A DNA stretch of 39,000 nucleotides from Mesostigma viride (Eukaryota > Streptophyta > Mesostigmatophyceae > Mesostigmatales > Mesostigmataceae). The stretch covers positions 436,001 through 475,000 of the forward strand of contig RPFO01000819.1 in NCBI GenBank assembly GCA_009746045.1, read 5' to 3'. Each line of letters begins with the position of its first letter. Within the stretch, counting starts at the first letter, position 1. This document shows, piece after piece, positions 1-12,289 of this stretch. Position numbers and translations under genes: made by a program. The notes below the pieces were generated by a model. It saw only the letters and a program-made list of their open reading frames with translations, made no database searches and was not told the DNA's origin.

Positions 1-727
1 CTGCTCTTATAACTACAACATTACAACTCGACACTCTTTGTAATTCGTCATGTATCTCATTGGAATTGAAATGTCTTTTGGTTGCTTTAATGATAAAGCA
101 TGGTCTCAAGAATCGGCTGGTTGGGCCGGATTGCCTGTCATGAAGGTGGCGGTGCCATAAAGGACCGCACCTTTCATTCTCATTTTAAACGAACATTTTA
201 GACGCAATGTTTGCTGGGCCACTCACACGCAAGGTGTGAGCGTGCAGATTGTCTGAAGGATATTATGCTTCGACCTTGCTGGACGTGACTCAATGTCGGA
301 CATTCCCAGGGACAGAAATGCCGGAGCCTCTAGGAGATGAGATCGGCAACAGGGTAGCAATTTAGATTTGTCGGGATGCCTTCCTGCTTTTGTTGGCATG
401 TGTGGTAGAAAGCCAGGACGGCAACTGGAATGCGGTTTCTATTCGCATGGTTCAGGCAGCAAGATAGTTTTGGCATTCCTGGCTGGACTGACAAGTGTGG
501 CGTGTGTCATGCGTGTGGCATGACGAATGGTTTGGTTCATAGTCGAAGAGGACTCTCACGCAGCGTGTAGTCTCTTCGAGTCTCTCGTTAGTGGCCTTCG
601 TGTTTCTCCCTTTTCTTGGGAGCAAGGCCGGTAGCATGTCATGGAGCGCTGCCTAACTGCGGGCTCGTGAGCATGGAGTGCATCGATATTGAGACTATCA
701 ACGTGTTGTAATTGTATTAACTTTCTC
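1..727. other. no gene seen
   Basis: I see no convincing coding signal or structured repeat here. Part of it is probably the body of the retrocopy that ends in the poly(A) at 758-788, but no 5' boundary or protein similarity is recognisable. Confidence 0.4.
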
Positions 728-756
728 AATAAACTCCGCATGTGCGGCTTCATCAT

Positions 757-788
<32 letters not shown>
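728..788 (+). mobile_element. 3' end of a polyadenylated retrocopy
   Basis: AATAAA at 729-734 is followed about 24 bases later by an uninterrupted run of 31 A (758-788). Signal plus tail at genomic level is the usual footprint of an RNA reverse-transcribed and inserted by LINE machinery. The parent transcript is not recognisable upstream, and no clear flanking direct repeat was found by eye. A simple A-tract is the alternative. Confidence 0.5.
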
Positions 789-790
<2 letters not shown>

Positions 791-2120
791 TGGCATATCT
801 CACACATGATTACTGCTGATAGTGGATGCATTCCAAGAAGCGGTAATGACCAGTCTAGGATGATATGGCACGCAAACGCGACATGCGTGCATCCGGGTCG
901 CACTAATCTGCTTGCCATCGCCACTGGTAAAATTGTGGCCGCAAAATGAGCAGCTAAACTTCAGCTGCGAAACCGTTTCCCCGAGAGCATCCTTCACCAA
1001 GATAGTTCTTTTCGTTACAAGATTATGCTCTGGCCCTTTTTCTGGCATGGCTGCAAAAACGCGATTGCCCTTGGCGACAAAATCCAACGGCACACCGCCA
1101 TGCAATATTTATGATACAGGCTGTGCTACAAGTACCACGTTCCTAGCACAGCTGGCATTTTCATCGTGCTGGCACTCACTCCGTGTAATTTCAGGCTTCA
1201 GCTAGCTTGCCAACTGCCAAGACGTCATCACTGGACTTGCGAAAAGCCTAGTTCATAGTAGAAAATCTTGGTAAAGGCAGGCGCCGCGCCACGGTCCGGT
1301 TGGCCTGGCGCCAAGCGCTGCCCCAGCTCGAACCTCGAAAATTTTCAAGTCCAAATCACGTATTCCTGACAAAATACGCGTATAATACGTCGGGGCCAAA
1401 AAAACGCGTATTGCCGTATTTATTTTGACAATACGCACGTATTTGCCAACCTGGGCAAATTATGTTGCTGCTGCATGCATGGGAGGTGCTTGCGGGAGCG
1501 GTAATGGTGCACTTCCGACTTCCGTAAAAATATGCCACTGTTTGGTTTCTGCGAATTTGGTCGTTCCAATTTCTCAGGCCGTTTAAATGGCTTCCAGACC
1601 ACATCCCTCACTACTCTCGTGCCCAAGGTGCGATGAGCGCCTGCACGCGTCGCTCAACTACGTCAGTGATTCTTGCGGCACAGACGCGAGCTGCATGCCC
1701 GGCTGGAGTCGACACAAGAGAGTGGTACGCACACGCCGGTCTAGAATCGCATTTATAGCTTAGTGAAGCCCACACCTTTCGCCAACAAGTTTTTCAGCGT
1801 GTCTCCTTTTCCTGAGCCGATTGAGCGCACCATGTTTACAAATTACGGGCGCCTAATTTAGAAAACTGGAGCCGTGAGCGTGAGGATGACCAGGCAGCGC
1901 CAAAGAAGCGTAAAGTGCGCCTGTTGATGCTTCCTCGAGACATTCAAGATATCCTCAAGTAGGCTGTGCCTGGGGAGAATAAATGGGAGGGAGCAGACTG
2001 TGTTGTTTTCAGCTGGCAGTGTAGGTGTTGTGGCCCCTCCCATGAAGCTTGTTTGGACTCAATCTCCATTCTCCCCACGAGGGCATCACCAAGTTGACAG
2101 TTCACTTCAGCTAGTGGGTC
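789..2120. other. no gene seen; small CGTATAATACG-rich patch
   Basis: No supportable gene. Around 1370-1440 several ATACGCGTAT / CGTATAATACG-like words occur. They resemble the subterminal repeats of the hAT element at 2941-4822, so this may be a fragment of a related element. The resemblance is short and uncertain. Confidence 0.35.
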
Positions 2121-2940
2121 GTGGTAAACCCAATGGGGAGTGTGAATGTGGCTAGGGATCATCAATTCAACGAGCTTGCTGCCAACGGGTTGGGGGGGAG
2201 GAACACGGTAGAAGGGGTGAGGAATTTTGTCCAGCGTGCGGCTGCCTCGCATGCCTTAGACAGGAGCACAGCCAACTGCACAGGACTGAGCTCTGACATC
2301 CGAGAGTATGGGCTCATCCTATAGAGCTCATCCTTGAAGCGGAGGGGGTGCACTTAGGTGATGGGAGGCGCGTGCCGGTTGTCAGGATGCTTTTTTTGGG
2401 GGGGGACAAGGCATATGTGAATATGCAGAGAGAGGGCAAGCAGGATGCTCACACCAGTACCCTTGCAACAAGTGCACATGCCCAATTAAAGGCCAAGTTC
2501 GGTGACCTGTCCAGAGGGATCCAAGCACTTCTCACCCCGCACTGTGCAGATGGCTAGGGAGCTAGCCCACGATGTGCAGGTTGATCCCACTGCCCCTTTC
2601 AAGTGCCCCAGCCCTCACTGCGGCAAGGTTTTCCATACCCAGGCAGAGCTCTGAGACACAGAGCCAAGGAACGAGAGCAAGGCAGGGCAGCATGCCCGGG
2701 ACCACTTTGGCCAGAAGTGGGGCTGTTCCCCTCTCCTCCCCGTTGAGCACAATGAACACCCAACCTGTCTTCTTCACTGCCTTCTCAATAATGTATGTGC
2801 ACTCCTGGACAGCCGGGACCATCATGGCACGGATGCATAAGGGCGAGGAGGCAGAAATGCTGAAGGTGTTGCATGATGAGATGGGCGTGTTTATTAAGGA
2901 GAAGTACGTGAAAGCACCATCTAAGAATGCCAGTGCTAAG

Positions 2941-4822
2941 CAGTGTAAAATCATACGCCGTATTATACGGTATAATACGGTATAATACGTTATGCGCTGG
3001 TTTTTAGCGTATAATTTTTCATACGTAATTATACGTTTTAGCGCATAATGACGTATAATACCGTATAATACCGTATAATGCCGTGTTTTCCGCGGTTTTT
3101 TTACGTTTTGCGCGGCTAGGATGCCAGAACGACAGGGCAACGATTTGAAGCCACAGATTTCGTATCTCTACTAAGTACTGACCCGTCTGAACTTTCACAA
3201 TTCGACGCGATCTTATTTTGAAATTGTGGTGCACAGTGCGCGCACCGTGCGGAGGTGGCCATGGCGACGTGCGTTCCGTTAAAATATGGCTAATCCGGCG
3301 GGCGACAGGCGAAAAAATTAAGCCGGTGGTTAAAAGTGATGTTCTATTATGATGTTTCATAGCAAGATCTGCACTATTTGCAAATTCGCTGCCTTTGTTG
3401 GTACAGATTTGCACGGGGGTCTCATCCAACAATTTGGCCGCGATGAATAATCTAGCATGTGTGCCTGCGACGGTAGAACTCGATATTCGTGGGTTATTTT
3501 GATGCAGCAAGAGCCGTTTAGTAACGGACACCATGAAAATAACCTAAGCATCTTCGATCTGCGGCCATTTCCTGTCATTTCTAAAATGATTTCGTTCAGG
3601 CCTGCGCGATCCGCGGTTAATCCATCCATGGCTGGCTGGCTTTTCTTGCGCGCCTGGGTAGGAAATAATGCCGGCCGTGGTACGTTGATTTGCCGCATGT
3701 CACCGCCCAGTCTGTTTGCGCTCTTAATGAACCTGGCATGAAACTTTTTGCGCCTTTTCTGGGTTTTTCTTGCTATTTTGTTCTCCACTTGTTGCAGTTG
3801 TGCTATCAGATTTTCCGCAGCTTTCAATGGTTTTCCTTACGCTGCGTATGCCATGCTTCCTAAAGCTACCCAGAATTGATCGGGCAGTTATCTGGCTTTG
3901 CTGCGCTTCCTGTATGGAGGTTTTTACACGGTAGACATTCTATATTGCGTAGTCAAGGACCCTAGCTGCCTGGGAGCGGCATCACCGTTGCAAGGAGCTG
4001 GCGAGCTCATAGACGCCTGTCATGCTCTTCAGCCTGCTGGAAAACAAGGTTGTTGTATGGAAGGTGAGAATATGTGAGTTACTTATTACATCCCCACTTG
4101 TTTAGCCTCCGTGGTCCCCCAACGGGGACACGAGATTAATTAATATTAATTAATTAATTCAGTTAATTAATTAATTAATGTCAATTAATTAATTAATGCA
4201 CACCACGAGTCACACACCTGTAGTCACATGCAGCTCAGTATATTCACATAGCATCGCACCATGCAAACATACTACATGCATTAATTGTATACTACTGTAG
4301 TATTTGCGTGCATGCACAGCCACATATATATATATCTAATATATATAGCTTTGACATGGCTCTGTATATAGGTTTATAGCTGGGCGTTTGCTTTGGTTTG
4401 AGTGATTTCACTCTGCTGTAAGTAATTATATTTTTAATATATATATATATTAAAATATATCATTACTTGCATCAAAGTGAAGGCACCCAAGTAAACATAA
4501 CCAATATAAAACCACATATATACACATACACACAATTATGCATGCGCACGTTTACATTCTCAGTATTACATGCAATACATCGATCGTGTCCACAATGTCC
4601 ACCGTATAGAGTATAGCCGAGGGTAGGGCAACCTTGGATTATGTCCAAAACAGTGTTAAAAACATGTGGATTGATGGTGGGTGTCTTAAAATGTGTAAAA
4701 TCAGAGTATTCTGAGTGTGTCCGTACGATAACGTATAATATCGTATTATACCGTATTATACCGTATTATACATTATACTCCACCGTGACCGTATAACGCG
4801 TATAACGTACGATTTTACACTG
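2941..4822. mobile_element. hAT-like DNA transposon, non-autonomous or decayed
   Basis: The ends are inverted repeats: CAGTGTAAAATC at 2941-2952 and its complement GATTTTACACTG at 4811-4822. They are flanked by a perfect 8-bp direct repeat GTGCTAAG (2933-2940 and 4823-4830). An 8-bp duplication with termini beginning CAGTG is characteristic of the hAT superfamily. Both ends carry subterminal repeats of the palindromic word CCGTATTATACGG (about 2955-3085 and 4735-4800), as expected for transposase-binding arrays. Minus-strand open stretches near 3019-3827 have no recognisable transposase motif. The right half is AT-rich and includes TTAATTAA runs and a copy of the CTCCGTG hairpin motif. Length 1,882 bp. 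It interrupts the gene described at 2121-5456. Confidence 0.85.
4107..4200 (+). repeat. CTCCGTG hairpin motif followed by TTAATTAA run
   Basis: A diverged copy of the motif CTCCGTGACTCCCCAACGG is followed at once by TTAATTAA repeats, inside the hAT element. The same arrangement occurs at about 11190-11240 and 13176-13215, so the pair appears to be a dispersed unit. Confidence 0.5.
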
Positions 4823-5682
4823 GTGCTAAGGCAGTTGAGAAGCCACATGTCATTGGAAGGGAGGCTGAGACCTTGCTGGACAAATTCCAGCTGCATGTGT
4901 GTGAACATTGTTTGCCAGCACAACGCTGATGAGGATGCAGAGTCACATGTGGACAGGGAGGAGCTGACCAGGGTGTGGCAGGCTTTGAAGGATGTTTGGG
5001 AGGCCCTGTGTGACTTAGATGATGATGGGCCAGGGGGGCCCAAGCGGGAGGCAAAGGTGCCCAGCCGAGGTAGAGGAGCTGGCAGCCACTTAAATGTTGC
5101 CTCTTTCATCTCTTTCACTGCCCCCGAGCATGTCACCACATACGTGCACGACCTGGTGGCCCACATCCCATGCATCTCAGATCCGTGAGTTGGGTGACCT
5201 GCGTCTGTTTTCGGGGGAGGCCTTAGAACACCTCCACCATGTGAACAAGGTGACCTATGCACACCGCTCTAACAAGCGTGTCAAAACTGGGACTGACAAG
5301 CGTGGAAGGGCCATGTGCGTTGGTGCACTTGCGCAGAGCATGCATGCTGGCATGGTGCGCCAAGAGTTGGCACACCGCCTCTGCATGCCACTTTCCTATG
5401 CGGAACAACGAGCAAGGAAGAGGATGCTGGATCACCTGCGGGCTGCAGCAAAATGAGTCTACGTGCAGGGCATGCAGCTAGTTGATGAAGGCGTAGCATG
5501 ACGCTTGCATGCATGCCAGGCGAGGGCTCTTCAATGGTGGCCAGTGGGCTCTCCATGTGTTATTTATGTGTGTTATAGACGAATAAACTGGCATTATTAT
5601 GCTTTTTTGAGACGCACACGCCAGTATAATCGGTTACGGCTGAAACGCAGTATTGCCAAAGTTACGCACGTGACAAGCAGCT

Positions 5683-7095
5683 ATGACGACCCCAAAAGCA
5701 AAACGGTGGTTGGAAAAGGAGCTTTCCGGCTCCCAGCCCAACCCACTCGCCATCGTCCTTGCCCAGCCGGCTGGGCTCGCAAATCCATCGCCAGCAAACC
5801 CATCGCCAAGCGCCTGGCCCGAGCCCAAGAAACCCTGCCTCGATCGAACATAAATGGCGCAGGTACCTACCTGATTACGACCGCTTTTCTTTTCAGCGCT
5901 GGCTAGAGCTGTCCACAGAAGAATGCGCCGAAATAGTGCGTTTCTTGGCACAGGAACGCAAGCTCCATGGGGCCACAGGGCCCATCCCCGACGAGAACCT
6001 GGAGAGGTTCTTTACCAGGGGAGACCTCAACCACCGCCTCGCCATCCTGTGCAGCTTCTACCAGCTACCTATGGACAAAATCGCAGCCAAGATCCGCGCC
6101 CCAGCCCAGCCTGCGCGGCCGACAGCCACATCGGCTTCCTCCCTCTGCAAGGATGACATCCGAGCAGTGCTGGAGGAGCACGTGACCTGGCCGTTGGCCG
6201 AGAAGCTGACCTTGCTGAACACGACGCTCAACACGGTGGAGGCCCGGGTCTCTAATGTGGAAACCAAGGTCGTCCACAAGCTCCAACCCCAGTTCACGGC
6301 GCTGCACACCGCGGCGCAGGCATCTGAGACGCACGCTGCACTTGTCTGTCGCCTCGACCATGCAGGTGGAGGGCAAGTGCGGCGTGCTCATGAAGATTGA
6401 AGAAGCTTGAAGCCATCACCGCTCACACCGAGGCCCTGGCCTCACAGGTCCCAAAGATAGCGGGCGGAGCAGACGGCCACCATCGCATCCCAGCCACCCC
6501 GGCAGGATGCTGGCGACCTTCCGCCCCTCTCCTATGCGGACCTGCTGCGGTCAGCCACCGCCTCCACCACCGACGCCATCGCCACGAAGCTCCAGGATCG
6601 AGCTGGAGGACCACCGCCAGGCCAACCAACGGGAGGCCACCGACCGCGCTCGCCGCGAGTGCCGAGTGGTGCTGCGTCGTTTCCCCCAGAAGCCAGGTGA
6701 GACGTCAACCTCCCTTGCCGACGAGCTCAAGGACCATGCAGCTCCTTACCCTCATGGGCCTGGTAGGTGAGGTAGAACTGCGTGGGTGTCACCGCCTTCC
6801 CCACTCGATCACGGGACAAGGCGGCTCCCCCAGACCCCCACCAGTTCTGCTCACCTTCCCCTCCCGTGAGGACAAGCTGCGGTTCCTCTCTCGTCGCAAG
6901 CGGTTGCACTCGTGACCCAGTCACCTGGACGCTGGACGACGACCTGACCCCCGCTCAGCATCAGCAGCGACGCGACCTGTGGCCGGAGTACCCGTCCGCC
7001 ACAAGCAGGACCGCCAGAACTGCCCAAGGTGTACCGGAGGGGCGGGGACCTGATGATCAACCACAAGATGTGGACGCCCCCAGCGGGCTAGAATA
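5683..7095 (+). pseudogene. L1-type retrotransposon ORF1 relic
   Basis: An ATG at 5683 opens MTTPKAKRWLEKELSG..., which frameshifts near 5850 into a long segment to 6398. That segment contains a probable coiled-coil region (LAEKLTLLNTTLNTVEARVS, about 6193-6250). After more frameshifts come VLLTFPSREDKLRFLSRRKRL (about 6843-6905), DDDLTPAQHQQRRDLWPEY (about 6939-6992) and PKVYRRGGDLMINHKMWTP (to about 7080). Coiled coil, then an RRM-like strand with LTFPSREDKLRFL, then a basic LTPAQ...RR...LW block is the order in ORF1 proteins of L1-clade LINEs, which bind RNA in the retrotransposition particle. It is broken by several frameshifts, and no reverse transcriptase ORF2 follows, so it is a truncated dead copy. 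The assignment is by pattern memory only. Confidence 0.5.
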
Positions 7096-8198
7096 GCTTG
7101 TAGCCCTAGCTTGACTTCATCAATGGTAGTCACTGCCACCATGGCAGCCATGCTTAGAATGTTTGCCTAGCTGTGCCACCATACCTACACATCAATCCGG
7201 CGCAGCGCCGGGCGGTTCCCCGGTAATTCCCGCGCGAAAGTTGACTAAATTCGGTGCGCGCGTGCAATGTTGACTGAAATTCGGTGTGCAAGGCTATGGT
7301 AGCTGAAAATTTATTGCTCACGGAATACGAAGCCATTGTGTACCGGATTTCGCTTGTTCGAACGGCATTGTCATAGGGAAAAATAATATTCACAAAAAAA
7401 CTCGCGAAACGCTGCTGTATTGGGTGTGAACGAGGACAAGCACGCAGTTGGCGCAGTTTTTGCTCGCCGTCCGACCAGACCCGTGCATCTTTAAGGTAAG
7501 GTCTCGTTGCCCAAACTACTTGACGGTGGAAACGAACACGTTCCACCAGTTCCTTACATCATTTCAAAGAAACCCAGCGTAGGATTTCCCTTAATTTTGC
7601 GTTTCCGATTTTTACGCCCCTTCCGCGAAAAAGTGAGAATTATAGGAGCGCTGACAGGGGCAACACTGCATGTCGTGCTTTTAATCGCTTTTACGTCTTT
7701 TCTTGCAGCTATATGACTTCGCTTGGGCGCAGCAACATCGCCCGGTGTTTATCCTGCGGGCGGGGCTTGCTGGCCCCGTCCGGATCGAGTGTGCTCGGGG
7801 TGCGGGAAAAACCACAGCTACTGGTTTATAACGTCGACAACCCCCCATTTTCTGGTCATTAACCGGCGTATTCTTGTGGTTTAAGCTTCCGGCGACGGGC
7901 GAAAAGAGCTCTTACCATGACGGCATGCTCTGGGGAGGCGTTCCGAGAAGGACTGGGGCGGGCAGGCAAATTTACACGCGACAGTGCCCGCACGTCGCCT
8001 GCGCACCCCGGCGTACAAGGCAAAGCGCAGTGTTTCCCTCCTGGACGGCCCATCGCTGCCTTTGCCGGGCGGCATGTTGGGGAGGCGGCTCCTTCTTCCT
8101 TTCTTACCGCCCGTTTCATAGTTCATACCCCGTGAGTTTCCCAACGGAGGCGTGTTATAATGATGAGCGGCTGCATGCATGAATGAACGGGTGTATGA
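7096..8198. other. no gene seen
   Basis: No supported gene. A weak cysteine-pair pattern (CLSCG, then CSGCG in another frame) occurs at about 7740-7810 but is too short and shifted to call. The stretch may belong to the retroelement or to unique non-coding DNA. Confidence 0.35.
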
Positions 8199-8978
8199 AT
8201 GAGGGAGGGGGGGAGGGAGGGAGGGAGGGAGGAGGGAGGGAGGGAGGGAGGGAGGGAGGGAGGGAGGGAGGGAGGGAGGGAGGGGGAGGGAGGGAGGGAG
8301 GGAGGGAGGGAGGAGGGAGGGAGGGAGGGAGGGAGGGAGGAGGGAGGAGGGAGGAGGGAGGGAGGGAGGGAGGGAGGGAGGGAGGGAGGAGGGAGGAGGG
8401 AGGAGGGAGGGAGGGAGGGAGGGAGGGAGGGAGGGAGGGAGGGAGGAGGGAGGGAGGGAGGAGGGAGGGAGGGAGGGAGGGAGGGAGGGAGAGGGAGGGA
8501 GGGAGGGAGGGAGGGAGGGAGGGAGGGAGGGAGGGAGGGGAGGGAGGGAGGAGGGAGGGAGGGAGGAGGGAGGGAGGAGGGAGGGAGGGAGGGAGGGAGG
8601 AGGAGGGAGGGAGGGAGGGAGGGAGGGAGGGAGGAGGAGGGAGGGAGGGAGGGAGGGAGGGAGGGAGGGAGGGAGGGAGGAGGGAGGGAGGGAGGGAGGA
8701 GGAGGAGGGAGGGAGGAGGGAGGGAGGGAGGGAGGGAGGGAGGGAGGGAGGGAGGAGGGAGGGAGGGAGGGAGGGAGGGAGGGAGGGAGGGAGGGAGGGA
8801 GGGAGGGAGGGAGGGAGGAGGGAGGGAGGGAGGGAGGGAGGGAGGGAGGAGGGAGGGAGGGAGGGAGGAGGGAGGGAGGGAGGGAGGGAGGGAGGGAGGG
8901 AGGGAGGGAGGGAGGAGGGAGGAGGGAGGGAGGGAGGGAGGGAGGGAGGGAGGGAGGGAGGGAGGGAGGGAGGGAGGG
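8199..8978 (+). repeat. (GGGA)n / (GGA)n homopurine tract
   Basis: About 780 bases consist almost only of GGGA units with scattered GGA interruptions. The plus strand is pure purine, so it can form G-quadruplexes (runs of GGG separated by one base) and triplex DNA. Very long open frames on both strands here (Gly/Arg/Glu or Pro/Ser/Leu) are artefacts of the tetramer lacking stops. Confidence 0.95.
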
Positions 8979-8988
8979 TATGTATGAC

Positions 8989-9350
<362 letters not shown>

Positions 9351-9799
9351 TTCTCTGCTTAGGCGTTGGAGCACACGCATGCACTGGAGGAAGGGGGTGA
9401 TGAAAACCCAGACCAACTGTCGCACCCACCCCTCCACCTTCACCAAGCGTAAGGCCAAGCGTGCCATGGGGGTAGGGTAGCGGACGCAAGTCACCAACGT
9501 CAGGGTGCTCACCAGGCTGGTGGATGAGAAGATGGGGGGCAGGCCCCTGTCAGATGCAGAGAAGAAGAAAAGGAAAAGGATGCAGCAGGGCCGTGAGAAC
9601 GTGCCCCCGGGTGTGGCATTAGCCACTATATAGCTAGCTAGCTGGCTAGAGGTGTGTTATTAATGCATTGTACTATAGGCATGTGCCCCCAAGTATGCCT
9701 TCCTGCATTGTAAATATGATGCATAATGTAATGATGTGTTGTTTGGAACCTTCTGTACACCAAGGTGGAATGATTGCCATGAAACCCTTGTAAGAACAA

Positions 9800-10735
9800 T
9801 AGAAAGCTGCTTTTTCTGTGGTATTTATGCTAGCATCTGTCACCAATTTGTCATCCAACCAGCCTGAAGCTTTGTGGGCAGGCTGCATGGGATGTGTTTC
9901 GAACATGTGCCAAGTTCTAGCTCCAACTGAGTCCACTTGGGTCTTATATATGTGCAAACCTATGATGAAATACTTGGAAAACACTGAAAAACTGCATTTT
10001 GGGGGTATTTATGCTAGCATTTGTCACCAATTTGTCATCCAACCAGCCTGAAACTTTGTGGGCATGCTGCATGGGATGTGTTTAGAGCATGTGCAAAGTT
10101 CCAGGCCCAACTGAGTTCATTTGGTGTCATTATGTATGCATATGTGTGATAAAACCCTTAAAAAACCATGAAAAACTGCATTTTTGGGTATTTATGCTAG
10201 CATTTGTCACCAATTTGTCATCCAACCAGCCTGAAACTTTGTGGGCATGCTGCATGGGATGTGTTTAGAACATGTGCAAAGTTCCAGGCCCAACTGAGTT
10301 CATTTGGTGTCATTATGTATGCATATGTGTGATAAAACCCTTAAAAAACCATGAAAAACTGCATTTTTTGGGTATTTATGCTAGCATTTGTCACCAATTT
10401 GTCATCCAACCAGCCTGAAACTTTGTGGGCATGCTGCATGGGATGTGTTTAAAACATGTGCAAAGTTCCAGGCCCAACTGAGTTCATTTGGTGTCATTAT
10501 GTATGCATATGTGTGATAAAACCCTTAAAAAACCATGAAAAACTGCATTTTTTGGGTATTTATGCTAGCATTTGTCACCAATTTGTCATCCAACCAGCCT
10601 GAAACTTTGTGGGCATGCTGCATGGGATGTGTTTAGAACATGTGCAAAGTTCCAGGCCCAACTGAGTTCATTTGATGTCATTATATATGCATACATGCCA
10701 GAAAGTGCTGAAAATACGGTATTTTTTGCTAGCAA
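9800..10735. repeat. 184-bp tandem satellite, five copies
   Basis: Five consecutive monomers share TTTATGCTAGCAT...TTTGTCATCCAACCAGCCTGAA. The word TCATCCAACC begins at 9851, 10035, 10218, 10402 and 10586, giving periods of 183-184. The inner copies are nearly identical and the first and last are diverged, as in an array homogenised by unequal crossing-over. No open frame is conserved. A dying edge copy continues to about 10760. Confidence 0.9.
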
Positions 10736-10984
10736 ATGTCACCATGTTACCATGGTGCCGACTCCCAAAAAATTTTTTGACCACATGGCATCATAAGATA
10801 TCTGATTAGGTACCTTGGTGCCAAATTTGAGGCCAAACTGACGATTAGCCTATCTTGAAATAATTACCAGGGAACCAAAACGCGTTTTTGGATTGATGTG
10901 TAGTCACGTGCACCGCTAACGCACGGTACACAACCAGCCATAGCCTTAGCTTAGTCCTTGTACAGCCATGCTACGTCCTGGCTT

Positions 10985-11570
10985 CGATCAGATTACATGC
11001 CCACGCTTCTTGTTATGATATGCTCACATGGGTCTTATTGCACCCACAGATTCAATGCCGGATCGTTAGCGTGTCCGTTTAGCTAGTGCGCCCGAATGCA
11101 GCTGTGGCATGCCTTTGGCATGAAGGAGACTGGGGGTCTCTTCCCTTTCTCCTGTTGTGCACACACAGGGATTAAAAGCACTTCGGTGCTCCGTGACTCC
11201 CCAACGGGAGCACGCGTTTAATTAATTAATTAATTATGATCAGATTACTTGCCCACGCTCCTTGTTATGATATGCTCACATGGGTCTTTTTGCACCCACA
11301 GACCTTGCCGGATCGTTTACCGAGTCCGATCGCAGCTGTGGCATGCCTCTGGCATGAAGGAGAAAGGGGGTCTCTGCCCTTTCTTCCTGTTGTGCACATT
11401 AATTAATTAATTAATTAATTAATTAATTAATTAATTAATTAATTAATTAATTAATTAATTAATTAATTAAACACGTGACTGCGACACGTGTATGTTGTGC
11501 ACATACATGGATTAATAAAAGCACTTTGGTGCTCCGTGACTCCTCAACGGAGCCATCCTCCATTTGTTAA
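10985..11570. repeat. two-copy dispersed element with hairpin end
   Basis: The segment beginning GATCAGATTACATGCCC (about 10987) is repeated from about 11238 with roughly 85-90 percent identity by eye. Each copy ends with GATTAA(TA)AAAGCACTT followed by a CTCCGTG...CAACGG hairpin (about 11190-11212 and 11531-11552). The hairpin arms stay complementary although loop bases differ. Copy 1 is followed by TTAATTAA, and copy 2 is split by the small insertion at 11400-11492. Its identity is unknown; it is possibly a short non-autonomous element. Confidence 0.65.
11400..11492. mobile_element. 93-bp TTAA-repeat/palindrome insertion
   Basis: Relative to the paralogous copy at 10987-11238, this copy carries an extra segment made of (TTAA)n (about 70 bases) and the near-palindrome CACGTGACTGCGACACGTG. 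It is flanked by a perfect 12-bp direct repeat TGTTGTGCACAT (11388-11399 and 11493-11504). The other copy has the word only once, as an empty site would. Seen directly: direct repeat, empty paralogue. Inferred: a tiny mobile element or template-switch insertion. Confidence 0.6.
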
Positions 11571-12245
11571 TTAATTTTGGGGGATGATTGGGGATATGCA
11601 TATGGGGGTCCTCTCTATCTATATATTAATTAATTAATTAATTATCATAATCAAAATGAATTAATATTTTAAATAATTAATAATCTATATATTAATTAAT
11701 TAATGCATATGGGGGGCCTAGGCCTCTCCGTGATTTGGAAAAAGATGCACGACAAGGCCAAGTGGGAAAGAAAAAAGGATAGATATATATGTGGGCATTG
11801 ATGGAACATGATTGAGACGTAATTGATAATTGCATTGATTGATATAGGTTAGGTAGGAAGTATTTAGCCAGGACCACATGCCACCGAACTTGTCCACCAA
11901 CCACATAGTGTGGATCCCGTGGTGGCTACATCGTGGCAAGAATAGACCAACGTAGGTTGCGTCTTCCTCTTATGCACAAAGGTGCACAACAAGTGAGTGC
12001 TCGAAAGGCTGGCACAAAGATTGCGTAGCTTATCTGAAATGTGCTGAGAATGCGATACGCTAGCCAGTCTGATTCCGTTAACACTCTCTAGTCGAGTAGT
12101 ACGACTGAATAGTACGCTAGCTATGGGTCGTAGTACCTGAACGTACAAGTCAAGACATAATGTGCCGGTTCTCGTAGCTTCGGTACTAATATCTCAGTCA
12201 TTCCGTGACCGAATCATGAGCCGTAAACTGACACGTGCTCACTGC
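11571..12245. other. no gene seen; AT-rich start
   Basis: TTAATTAA-rich DNA occurs at 11625-11705, then sequence without recognisable coding, RNA or repeat signal. Confidence 0.35.
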
Positions 12246-12249
12246 GCCA

Positions 12250-12289
12250 ATTAATTAATTAATTAATAGACACGTGACTGCGTCACGTG
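12250..12289. repeat. TTAATTAA run plus CACGTG palindrome
   Basis: Repeated TTAA units lead into CACGTGACTGCGTCACGTG at 12271-12289. This is a perfect inverted repeat (arms CACGTGAC/GTCACGTG, loop TGC) and contains two CACGTG E-boxes. The same pairing occurs at 11471-11490 and 33135-33166. Confidence 0.7.

Larger units (their letters stand above)
2121..5456 (+). pseudogene. decayed transposon-like gene, split by a hAT element
   Basis: Plus-strand coding fragments in several frames read as one eroded gene. An early segment (2121-2324) is followed by a stretch containing RMLFLGGDKAYVNM (about 2390-2430), then a C2H2-like start FKCPSPHCGKVFHTQAEL (about 2598-2652), then EMGVFIKEKYVKAPSKNASAK up to 2940. 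After the insertion the same frame resumes as AVEKPHVIGREAETLLDKF (from 4831). Further fragments contain TTYVHDLVAHIP and IRELGDLRLFSGEALEHLHH (about 5130-5240), ending at 5456. Frameshifts and stops separate the pieces. The mix of a C2H2-like finger with these blocks recalls repetitive, transposon-derived genes, but I cannot name the family. The reading frame across the insertion is intact once one copy of the 8-bp duplication is discounted, so the insertion postdates at least part of the gene's coding life. Confidence 0.5.

Noticed and set aside
7740-7810. Zinc-knuckle-like CxxC pairs
   Set aside because: The two pairs are in different frames and there is no surrounding coding support.
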